Shown here one piece after another: positions 36,816 through 44,418 of a stretch of 64,000 nucleotides of DNA (within the stretch, counting starts at the first letter, position 1; each line of letters starts with the position of its first letter). Source of the stretch: CAVYHJ01 sp963768165 [NCBI: uncultured bacterium] (GTDB lineage: Bacteria; UBP4; UBA4092); the NCBI GenBank assembly GCA_963768165.1, contig CAVYHJ010000013.1:1-64000 (forward strand). Direction: 5' to 3'. The translations under genes and the position numbers were made by a program. The notes under the pieces are model-generated. The model worked only from the letters and a program-made list of their open reading frames with translations. It was not told the DNA's origin and did no database searches.

Positions 36816-38102
36816 TTAACCGCCTTCCAAAAACACGGGATTGAGTCGAATCGGGCGGGGAGATTTCCAATCGGGCGCGTGCGTTGGATTTTTCGCCCAT
36901 GCTTGAACAGCTTGAGTGGTTTTCTCGATAGTCCAGTGATCCAGAACATATTGTTTTCCGCGTTGACCCATCTGTTTGACTTCATCCCGATGCGACGCAC
37001 TCCAACTAATCTGTTGCGCGAGACTTTCAGCATTGCCAACTTGAAATGTCAAACCCAATTTTTCTTTTTGAATGGTTTGCGTGACTTCCGTTCCCACGGT
37101 TGTCAATACCGGCAACCCGGTTTTCATCATGTGCGTCAAGCGGTTACGCGCGCCAAAAATGACCTCATAATTCTCCGCATCAATGTTGATTCCCAGATTA
37201 CTCTCGAAATAATAATTTTCAATATCTTCCGTCGGTACCCAACCCAACATCAAAAATCGGTCTTTATAAGGAGATGCTTCAATCCTTTCCAAAAATTGCG
37301 GATAAGTGAAATCGTCATGCCCGTCAATTTTACCACCGGTAGAAATAAATTTTATTTTGGGGTTTTGACTTATGGCATGGGTTAATGCATTAAACAAAGT
37401 CTCGATATCCGTCCAAGTATTGTATCCTCCGCTCCACAGAACCACAAAATCATCCGGCTCGACTTTTATTCCCCGTAACACTGTTTTCGTAGGGCGATAC
37501 TCTTTGTTTTCGACAGAATTAGGAATCACTTCAATAAATTCATAACCGAAGGTCTCTTTGGTTAAACGTCCGGCAACGGCCAATTCACCAATCAGCGCGT
37601 ATTTCTGGGGTTCGGAAACCGTGGAAAATCGGTCAGCGCGAAGCACAATCGGCGCCTCCTGTTTCCAAAAATAATCAATAAAATGGTCGTCTTTATACAA
37701 CGCGGCTTTGGTTTGTGCTTCCGCCATCACCCATCCGTTTAGATCTGCCCAAACCGGACATTCAGTTTTCAATTTGCACGCCTGCTGGGCGGCATGCGTA
37801 TTTACCCCGATAATCGCATCCGGTTGAAACATGTCGTGATGCATCTGAATGTAATGAATATCCATGAATACATATAACTCATCCACGGAATAATACATTA
37901 AATGCTCCCGTTCTATCTGGAGAATTTGCGGCAGGTTTTCTTCGTTATACGGGTCGGGTAATTGCATTGCCACCAGACAGATTTCATGTCCGGCATCCAA
38001 TAGAGGTTTTAAAAAATGCCACGTGCGCAGAGATTGACCGTATACTTTTTTGCGGTTTTCAAACGGTAACGGTCCCACTCCCAACACTAAAAGTCGGCTC
38101 AA
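36816..38102 (-). CDS. GT4-like glycosyltransferase, paralogue of the next gene
   Basis: 428 residues from a TTG start at 38102, supported by GGAG seven bases upstream and by alignment of SRLLVLGVGPLPFENRKKV with its paralogue. The start overlaps the 3' end of the radical SAM gene by 44 bases. Motifs FVVLWSGGYNTWTDIE, LGWVPTEDIENYYFESNLGI and RNRLTHMMKTGLPVLTTVGT place it with the gene at 35464-36804. Cytoplasmic or membrane-peripheral sugar transfer is inferred. Confidence 0.83.
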   Translation of the reverse strand: MSRLLVLGVGPLPFENRKKVYGQSLRTWHFLKPLLDAGHEICLVAMQLPDPYNEENLPQILQIEREHLMYYSVDELYVFMDIHYIQMHHDMFQPDAIIGVNTHAAQQACKLKTECPVWADLNGWVMAEAQTKAALYKDDHFIDYFWKQEAPIVLRADRFSTVSEPQKYALIGELAVAGRLTKETFGYEFIEVIPNSVENKEYRPTKTVLRGIKVEPDDFVVLWSGGYNTWTDIETLFNALTHAISQNPKIKFISTGGKIDGHDDFTYPQFLERIEASPYKDRFLMLGWVPTEDIENYYFESNLGINIDAENYEVIFGARNRLTHMMKTGLPVLTTVGTEVTQTIQKEKLGLTFQVGNAESLAQQISWSASHRDEVKQMGQRGKQYVLDHWTIEKTTQAVQAWAKNPTHAPDWKSPRPIRLNPVFLEGG

Positions 38103-39219
38103 GAACAGGCTCCAGTCCTAAAACGGCACCTTCTTTATCTAAAATTTTAATATGGAACGACTTATCGGTAATCCGTCTCATTCCGCGTCCCATACACTGG
38201 GCGCAATTCGAGTCTTCACGGGTGGTATTTACCATTTGCCGGAATTTTTGATACAGTTCCCCGTTCCATATTTCATCGAAGGTATATTTATTCAAATCAC
38301 CTAATTTTATATCATTGACACAACACGGGCCGATATGTCCGTCGCTGCGGAAATAAACGAATTCCCACGGTTCGTAACACATCACCATCTTGCCGGATTT
38401 TTCCTGACGTGCTGCTTCATCAAACGATTTGGGAATAGTCAATTGTATTCCCAGTTTGGTCGCTTTTTCTTTGGCACGTCGCCAGATGTCATTGGCGAAC
38501 GGCTGGTCGAAATACAACGATTCTTTGATTAAATCCTCGCGATAAACAATCAAATAATCCCCGGATACTTTAGTCACCCCCAAGGAATAAGCCAGATCCA
38601 GAAAATCCATAAATTCTTCCGCATTCCTGCGGAAAAAGGTATAACACATTGTGACCTGGGGAAATTCGGCATTACGTTCTTTTTTTAATTGCATCAAGGT
38701 TTTAATATTTTTGACAATCCGTTCAAATCCTTTTTGCCCGCGGACGAAAACAAAAGTATCTTCACACGCCGCATCAATAGAGATATAGAGATGATGTAGT
38801 TCATACTCAATCATTTTTTCCGCTGCATCTTTATCCATTAAAACCCCGTTACTGACATATCGCTTGGTTATGTTCTTTGGAATGGTCGCCAAGATATCGA
38901 AAAATCGCTTATCTACCAGTGACTCACCAAAACCGAAAACTGAAATCTCCTGCAAATAGGGATATAACTCTTTAATTTTATTCAAAATCGGTTCGGCAAC
39001 GTAACTGCGTTTTCCATCAAACCAGGACTGGCCACACATGGGACATCGCAAATTGCATTGATTGGTGACCTCCAGATAACACCGAAAGGGATAGGATTTG
39101 GTAACGGGTTTATTAGCGCGGCTTTCCTTGAAATTTAACTCCAGGTTTTTGGATACTTCGCGTTTTTGTGCGGTGGTCTCGAAATAATCAATCCACTGGG
39201 ATACTATATTTTGCGGCAT
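38059..39219 (-). CDS. Radical SAM/SPASM protein
   Basis: 386 residues. The core motif CNLRCPMC gives Cys55, 59 and 62 for the 4Fe-4S cluster; VFGFGESLVD and YISIDAACEDTF follow as in the family. The C-terminal SPASM region has MCYEPWEFVYFRSDGHIGPC and CVNDIKLGDL, FDEIWNG and CAQC. Such proteins modify peptides or small carbon substrates; several accompany glycan clusters. Its ATG overlaps the stop of the methyltransferase gene by one base (TAATG) and its end overlaps the next GT gene, so it is firmly within the glycan operon. Substrate unknown. Confidence 0.9.
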   Translation of the reverse strand: MPQNIVSQWIDYFETTAQKREVSKNLELNFKESRANKPVTKSYPFRCYLEVTNQCNLRCPMCGQSWFDGKRSYVAEPILNKIKELYPYLQEISVFGFGESLVDKRFFDILATIPKNITKRYVSNGVLMDKDAAEKMIEYELHHLYISIDAACEDTFVFVRGQKGFERIVKNIKTLMQLKKERNAEFPQVTMCYTFFRRNAEEFMDFLDLAYSLGVTKVSGDYLIVYREDLIKESLYFDQPFANDIWRRAKEKATKLGIQLTIPKSFDEAARQEKSGKMVMCYEPWEFVYFRSDGHIGPCCVNDIKLGDLNKYTFDEIWNGELYQKFRQMVNTTREDSNCAQCMGRGMRRITDKSFHIKILDKEGAVLGLEPVLEPTFSVGSGTVTV

Positions 39220-40667
39220 TATTTTGTTGCTCCATTTCGTGCAAACAGCAAGATGACATCGCCTAAATCTGCTCGATTGATTCTCGCTCGGATTAAATCA
39301 TTTAACCGGTACCTATCCCATACTTCTCGATAGGTCTCAATGTCAATACCTACATAGCATTTTACACCAAGTTCCATGAAATTGCACTTGTTTAATAAAC
39401 TATTCAGGGACCGATTCCCGAAAAAGAATAAATGGTCATGGTCTTCAAACCATTTTTTCCCGGTAATCAAGCGGGGTAAACTCTCCGCATTGGGCGTGCG
39501 GATAAATAAAAAGCCTCCCGGTTTTAATATTCGGCTGATTTCTTTCAATGTCGCTGTTGGGTTGGGTAGATGTTCTATCACATGGGTCATGGTCACTAAA
39601 TCAAAATGTCCATCCGGGAATTTTCCATCCTCTACCGTCCCTTGAATCACATCAAACCCCATCCGGCGGTCAAATTTCACCGCCGACTCCGATAATTCCA
39701 CACCTGTGGCTTCCCATCCCCGGCTGATAAATTCTGCCAATAACCCGCCCGTAGCGCATCCGATATCCAACATTCTTTTGGTTTTAAGGCTTTCTTCAAA
39801 CTCTTTTAATCCCAATGATTCCAACCACTGGAATATCAACGAAAATTGTTTTCCAGTCGGATGGAAATTATGGGTTCCGTTATCAATGGATTTCTTCCAT
39901 AGGTCTAATATTTTCCTCCCCTGTTCCAACGAATGTTCAAAATATCGTTTCCCATACCACGTTTTCACTTCGGTAAAAGTTGGCTGTGGCCAGACATAAA
40001 TGATTTTGCAATTTAAACATCGGCGAATTTTCCTCTGGTTAGTCCGGTCCTCATAAAACAACCCCGCCTCTTTATTCCCGCACAAAGGACACTTTGCCAA
40101 ACCGGTAAATTTGCTTTTAATCAATTCCAATGGACTTTGCGCGGTAGGCTCTTCTTTTTCCGGAATTTCCCGATCCAATGTTTGATTCAACCAATCTCGC
40201 AGACGATTATGCAAATCTTTCCCACCCGGACTCAATTCCGTCTCTGGAAACGCCAACAGGAATCCTGCCAAAATACTCAATTCTGGATTGTGCGCCACCC
40301 CCCGATAATACTCAAATGTCTTATCTCGTTCCCCCAAATGTTCCAACAACGCTCCAATGTTTAATTGAACTGGTGTTTGCTCTCCATATTTGCTCGCTTT
40401 GTTATAATACGGCAACGCCTCTTGATATTTTCGCAATGTTACCAACAAATATCCCATATACTCATTGGCTTCCACCGAAACCGGTTGGGTCCGAATCGCT
40501 AATTCCAATTCTTTTAGCGCCTCTTCATATTGTCCACGATGTAGCGTCCATGCCAAGGCATCCCGGTAATCAAATTTCACCAACTCCTCTGCCAAATACC
40601 CGTTGACGCTAAACGGTTCCGGTTCCCGGATTAATTGCAACGCTTTTTCCAAATGCGATTCTGCCAT
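39219..40667 (-). CDS. TPR-containing SAM-dependent methyltransferase
   Basis: 482 residues. TPR-like helices fill about 40-150 (YEEALKELELAIRTQPVSVE). A zinc ribbon follows (Cys193/196 and 217/220: CPLC, CLNC). The class I methyltransferase domain starts near 297 with motif I MLDIGCATGGLL (299-310), then VELSESAVKFDRR, FDLVTMTHVIEHLPNP and RILKPGGFLFIRTPN. This arrangement is common in sugar-methylating enzymes of surface glycan clusters. It lies between a GT2 gene (1-base gap) and the radical SAM gene (1-base overlap). Confidence 0.88.
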   Translation of the reverse strand: MAESHLEKALQLIREPEPFSVNGYLAEELVKFDYRDALAWTLHRGQYEEALKELELAIRTQPVSVEANEYMGYLLVTLRKYQEALPYYNKASKYGEQTPVQLNIGALLEHLGERDKTFEYYRGVAHNPELSILAGFLLAFPETELSPGGKDLHNRLRDWLNQTLDREIPEKEEPTAQSPLELIKSKFTGLAKCPLCGNKEAGLFYEDRTNQRKIRRCLNCKIIYVWPQPTFTEVKTWYGKRYFEHSLEQGRKILDLWKKSIDNGTHNFHPTGKQFSLIFQWLESLGLKEFEESLKTKRMLDIGCATGGLLAEFISRGWEATGVELSESAVKFDRRMGFDVIQGTVEDGKFPDGHFDLVTMTHVIEHLPNPTATLKEISRILKPGGFLFIRTPNAESLPRLITGKKWFEDHDHLFFFGNRSLNSLLNKCNFMELGVKCYVGIDIETYREVWDRYRLNDLIRARINRADLGDVILLFARNGATK

Positions 40668-40668
40668 A

Positions 40669-41583
40669 TTAATCCTTTTTTATTTTCCAATCCTGATACT
40701 CAAATTTCCATCGTTCGAGTAAAGTTAACGGCAATTGAATCAAATTCAATCCATAAGCTTTCAGAAGAGGTTTCAATTCAATTCCATGTCTAATCCGGCA
40801 TAACCACCGGAATTCCGGTTCGATGGCACGCGCCAATTGTTCCGCCGTGAAATTCTTTAACATAAACCGTATCCGGTTCTTATGATACTTGTAAAAAAAT
40901 CCCTCACTCCCTATCACCGTCGTCTGGGATTCATGATGATAAATCACCGAACTCGGGATATAGACCACCCGGTATCCGATTTTCCTCGCCCGAAAACAAT
41001 ATTCCGTTTCTTCAAAATAAATCGGACGATAATTCTCATTCAGTAACCCTAATTTGTTAAGCACTTCCCGCTTAATCGCAATCGCCGCCCCCATGACATA
41101 ATCCACATCCCGCACCGTATCATACTGGTACCTGTCCAATTCCCCTTTGCCATAATGATTACTTAATCCGTGGTTATTGATAAACCCACCCGCGTGCTGT
41201 AATGTTTTCCCATCGGGATAATAAATCTTGCATCCTGCTATTCCCACCTTCTCGGATTTCACCATCTCTTTGACAATCTCCGCAATCCAATTCGATTCGA
41301 CTGTCGTATCATCGTTTAATAATATAACAATCTGTCCCGTGGATTCCTTGATTCCAACATTATTTCCCCCGGCAAATCCCCGGTTCTGTGGGAGATTGAT
41401 CAACCGGACTTTCGGAAATTGCGTTGCCACAATATCCGGTGTCCTATCCGTAGACCCGTTATTAATCACCAGAATTTCCCAATCCGGATACACGGTCTCC
41501 TGCAAGGAACGTAAACACGCCTCAATCACCTTTTCGCCGTTCAGCGATAGGACAATCACCGATACTTTGGGTGTTTCATTCAC
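40669..41583 (-). CDS. GT2 family glycosyltransferase
   Basis: 304 residues, GT-A fold. VSVIVLSLNGEKVIEACLRS at the N-terminus, ILVINNGSTDRTPDIV, RGFAGGNNVGI, then LLNDDTTVESNW with the metal-binding acidic motif, and YFEETEYCFRARKIGYRVVY. Similar to rhamnosyl/galactofuranosyl-type GT2 enzymes (WbbL-like), by pattern. GTG start at 41583 with a weak ribosome-binding site. First gene of the minus-strand glycan operon, divergent from GH127. Confidence 0.88.
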   Translation of the reverse strand: MNETPKVSVIVLSLNGEKVIEACLRSLQETVYPDWEILVINNGSTDRTPDIVATQFPKVRLINLPQNRGFAGGNNVGIKESTGQIVILLNDDTTVESNWIAEIVKEMVKSEKVGIAGCKIYYPDGKTLQHAGGFINNHGLSNHYGKGELDRYQYDTVRDVDYVMGAAIAIKREVLNKLGLLNENYRPIYFEETEYCFRARKIGYRVVYIPSSVIYHHESQTTVIGSEGFFYKYHKNRIRFMLKNFTAEQLARAIEPEFRWLCRIRHGIELKPLLKAYGLNLIQLPLTLLERWKFEYQDWKIKKD

Positions 41584-41753
41584 CGGAATTTCTCGATTTC
41601 AAGCGGAATAGTGCGACTTTCTTCATGGGTTAACCTACCACACTCAATTTTTCACCGTCAATCAACTATCCAAAAAACTTTAGGTATCTATGAAGTGTTA
41701 TTCATCTGATAAGTAATAAATTAACCCCCAAAAAATTGAATAACATAAATAGA

Positions 41754-41782
41754 TTGCGCTTTCCTGGCATCCGGCATAATAT
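41754..41782 (+). promoter_or_regulatory. Sigma-70-type promoter for GH127
   Basis: TTGCGC (41754-41759), 17-base spacer, TAATAT (41777-41782), 72 bases before the ATG. Confidence 0.5.
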
Positions 41783-41854
41783 ATTCCATCGTAGAATTAT
41801 TAGGTTTCGCATAGAAAAATAAATATTTATAATTGAATCAACAGGAGAATTTAT

Positions 41855-43723
41855 ATGCAAGGTTTATATCAGAAGATAATCCCGGTGCCGTTTACTCAAG
41901 TCCGGTTGGAGGATAAGTTTTGGGCGCCAAGACAGAAAATTAACGCGCAAAATACACTGAAACAAAATATCAAAAAATGTAAAGAAGCGGGGAGATTGGA
42001 CAATTTTTATAAAGCAATGGGCCGAAAAAAGGGGAAGTTTGAAGGATGGTATTTTAATGATTCGGATATATATAAAGTGATTGAGGGTTGGTCAAACGTC
42101 TTGGCATTGAATCCTAACAAGAAATTGGAAAAGCAATTGGACGAATGGATATCCATCATAAAAGACGTACAACAACCGGATGGGTATATTGATAATTACA
42201 TATTGTTGAATGAGCCCGAGAATCGATTTAAGAAATTAAAAGATTTGCATGAGTTATATTGCGGGGGGCATTTGATAGAAGCTGCCGTGGCTCATTTCAA
42301 GTCCACCAGGAAAAAGAATTTGTTAGAGTTGGCGTGTAAATTTGCAGATTATATCGATACCGTCTTCGGTGAAGGAAAACGGCATGATGTGGATGGTCAT
42401 GAAGAAATCGAGTTGGCGTTAATCAAGCTATACCGGGTAACCGGGGTGGAGAGATATCTTAAACTGGCGGAATTTTTTGTGGGTGAACGGGGGAGGGAAT
42501 GTGGTCGAACGAAGTGGGGGGAATATTTTCAAGACCATGCACCTTTGGAAGAGCAAAAAGAGGTCACGGGACATGCGGTGCGCGCGATGTATTTTTATTG
42601 CGGTGGCGCGGATGTTTACCAATTTACGGGAAAACAAGAGTACCTGTCGGCATTGAACCGATTATGGGAGGATGCCGTATTAAAGAAGATGTATATCACC
42701 GGAGGGGTTGGGGCGAAACATGAAGGAGAAGCATTCGGGGCTCCCTATGAACTTCCCAGTGAGACTGCCTATGCGGAATTATGCGCTGCGATAGGGTTTG
42801 TTTTTTGGAATCACCGGATGAACCAATTGAAACCGGATATCCGGTATATCGATGTATTGGAGAGAGCATTATACAACGGGGTATTGGGAGGGGTATCGTT
42901 AGACGGGAAAAAGTTTTATTATGTGAACCCGCTCCTGAGCAAGGGTCAGCATCACCGGCAGGAATGGTATGAATGTGCCTGTTGTCCGCCGAATATTTTA
43001 AGATTAATCGCTTCCTTGGGAGAATATTTTTATGCTACCGGCGATGAGGAAGTCTATGTAAATTTATATGCATCGAACACTGTAAAAATCCGTTTAGGAG
43101 AAACGAATATTGGTATACAACAAAGAACTTTATATCCCTGGGAAGGCGGGATCAGTCTCCGGGTTACGCCGGTAAAGCATATAAAATTTACCTTATATTT
43201 AAGGATTCCCGGCTGGTGCCCGCAATACACCATTAAAATCAATGGCAAAAAAATGAACCAGTTGGATATTGTCAATGGGTATTTAAAAGTTAACCGGGTT
43301 TGGAAACCTGGAGACCGGGTTGATTTAAACCTGGTAATGGAAATCGACCGGGTGTATTCCCATCCCGGAGTGAAAGAGACTGTTGGGAAAGTTGTTTTGC
43401 AACGGGGACCCATCGTGTATTGCCTGGAGGCAGTGGATAATGGGGGTAGGGTGTTTGATATCGTTTTGCCGGCGGATACCCGGTTGAAATATCAGTTCAG
43501 ACCCAAATTACTAAACGGGGTTGGGGTTATCCAGGGGAAGGCTCTTCGAGTAAAACCGGTGGATTGGTCCCGGCATTTATATTTATCTCAAAAAGAAATA
43601 ACTGGAAATGTTCAATTCACAGCGATTCCTTATTATGCCTGGGACAACCGTAAAGCCGGGGAGATGGCCGTTTGGATAGCAGAATCTGTAAACTCTCTTA
43701 AAACCCCTTCGGTGACAGCTTAA
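41855..43723 (+). CDS. GH127 beta-L-arabinofuranosidase-like enzyme
   Basis: 622 residues, no signal peptide. The N-terminus VPFTQVRLEDKFWAPR is the GH127 (former DUF1680) opening. Catalytic set by alignment with the characterised enzyme HypBA1: acid/base Glu292 (GEAFG), zinc ligands Glu308 and Cys310 (AYAELC), nucleophile Cys376 and zinc ligand Cys377 (CACCPPN). An (alpha/alpha)6 barrel is followed by beta-sandwiches (GIQQRTLYPWEGGISLRV). Releases L-arabinofuranose, or another sugar as in relatives, from oligosaccharides inside the cell. AGGAG lies seven bases before the ATG. It complements the secreted hydrolases nearby. Confidence 0.92.
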   Translation: MQGLYQKIIPVPFTQVRLEDKFWAPRQKINAQNTLKQNIKKCKEAGRLDNFYKAMGRKKGKFEGWYFNDSDIYKVIEGWSNVLALNPNKKLEKQLDEWISIIKDVQQPDGYIDNYILLNEPENRFKKLKDLHELYCGGHLIEAAVAHFKSTRKKNLLELACKFADYIDTVFGEGKRHDVDGHEEIELALIKLYRVTGVERYLKLAEFFVGERGRECGRTKWGEYFQDHAPLEEQKEVTGHAVRAMYFYCGGADVYQFTGKQEYLSALNRLWEDAVLKKMYITGGVGAKHEGEAFGAPYELPSETAYAELCAAIGFVFWNHRMNQLKPDIRYIDVLERALYNGVLGGVSLDGKKFYYVNPLLSKGQHHRQEWYECACCPPNILRLIASLGEYFYATGDEEVYVNLYASNTVKIRLGETNIGIQQRTLYPWEGGISLRVTPVKHIKFTLYLRIPGWCPQYTIKINGKKMNQLDIVNGYLKVNRVWKPGDRVDLNLVMEIDRVYSHPGVKETVGKVVLQRGPIVYCLEAVDNGGRVFDIVLPADTRLKYQFRPKLLNGVGVIQGKALRVKPVDWSRHLYLSQKEITGNVQFTAIPYYAWDNRKAGEMAVWIAESVNSLKTPSVTA

Positions 43724-43732
43724 TGTCCTATA

Positions 43733-44040
43733 ACGGAGGAATACCTAGGAGGGTCAGACCCTCCTAGGTATCTCCCCACATCATCCATCTTATAAAAGCC
43801 AAAATTACCGCCTTTTCTTTTAAAACCTTCAGAAACCTGTCAAAATTGACGCAGAAACCACAAACTCACCCAAAAGAGTATTAAATCTAGTCCCGAACCA
43901 AATCCTCACTCTTTTTCAATGGGAGACAATACGGAGATAATACGGAGAAAATAGGGAGATAACCTATACCCAATTTTGAAACATTTTAAGCCCCTTAAAT
44001 CGCAAATTTAGCTATGCCAAAATGGCACACTCCACCTTGT
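43733..44040 (-). repeat. Dispersed intergenic repeat, copy 3 (inverted), with 11-bp iterons
   Basis: Inverted copy of the element at 17421-17727. Iterons (GGAGA on plus) start at 43922, 43933, 43944 and 43955, again 11 bases apart; the TGCCA palindrome is at the 44030 end. The opposite end carries a perfect hairpin (43741-43771). It lies between GH127 and the leader of the second giant gene, as copy 1 lies upstream of the first giant gene. Confidence 0.75.
43741..43771 (+). terminator. Perfect 14-bp hairpin after GH127
   Basis: ATACCTAGGAGGGT, loop CAG, then ACCCTCCTAGGTAT. It begins 18 bases after the GH127 stop. There is no T run, so intrinsic termination is uncertain; it is also the end of the dispersed repeat, whose copy at 17690-17727 keeps a weaker version. 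Confidence 0.5.
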
Positions 44041-44044
44041 ATTT

Positions 44045-44076
44045 CTCGACCATCCTTGCGAAAGCGAGGATCGAGG
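44045..44076 (+). repeat. GAAA-loop hairpin repeat
   Basis: ATCCTTGC-GAAA-GCGAGGAT (44052-44071) flanked by CTCG/CGAG. This is the general form of dispersed hairpin repeats seen in many genomes (NNGCGAAAGCNN). No gene is seen in 44041-44253. Confidence 0.5.
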
Positions 44077-44253
44077 ATTCAGTTTTATACCCTATTTAAA
44101 GTGCTTAATAATCGTTTGTCTAACCAAGCAGGTACATCCCCTGATTTGTAGCAATAACTTCTCAAATTAAGAATCATTCTTAACCTAATAGTATTTATTT
44201 TAAAAATAGTAGCTTATTGATTTTATGTGAATTAGGAAGATAAAAAATATTTC

Positions 44254-44418
44254 TGTAAGGGTATGAACCTGTTTTGAGTCTTATACTCTAGAAAGCATAA
44301 ATATCTGGATAGAAAAGGAGGTGAAGAAGTAGTAACCTATCTGATTGACCGTATGCCATTTGAGGACTGTAGAGATTCTCGTCCAAGAAAGTAAAAATAC
44401 AAATGGAGGATATATATC
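44254..44418 (+). promoter_or_regulatory. Conserved 165-nt leader of the second giant gene
   Basis: Aligns without indels to the inverted 17082-17246. The extended ribosome-binding-like AAAGGAGGTGA lies at 44314-44324, and a second one (ATGGAGG, 44403-44409) lies next to the ancestral ATG at 44419. Because of a frameshift in the signal peptide, the present open frame starts inside this leader at 44403. Confidence 0.55.

Noticed and set aside
36805-36900. Longer N-terminus for the glycosyltransferase at 35464-36804
   Set aside because: The extra 32 codons overlap the upstream gene, are unlike the paralogue, and the SKILVVGARPLPFENG start aligns with the paralogue start.
44337-44418. Short leader peptide in the 165-nt leader (frame containing MPFEDCRDSRPRK)
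   Set aside because: The frame is open in both copies but no start codon lies at a suitable distance from the AAAGGAGGTGA motif.
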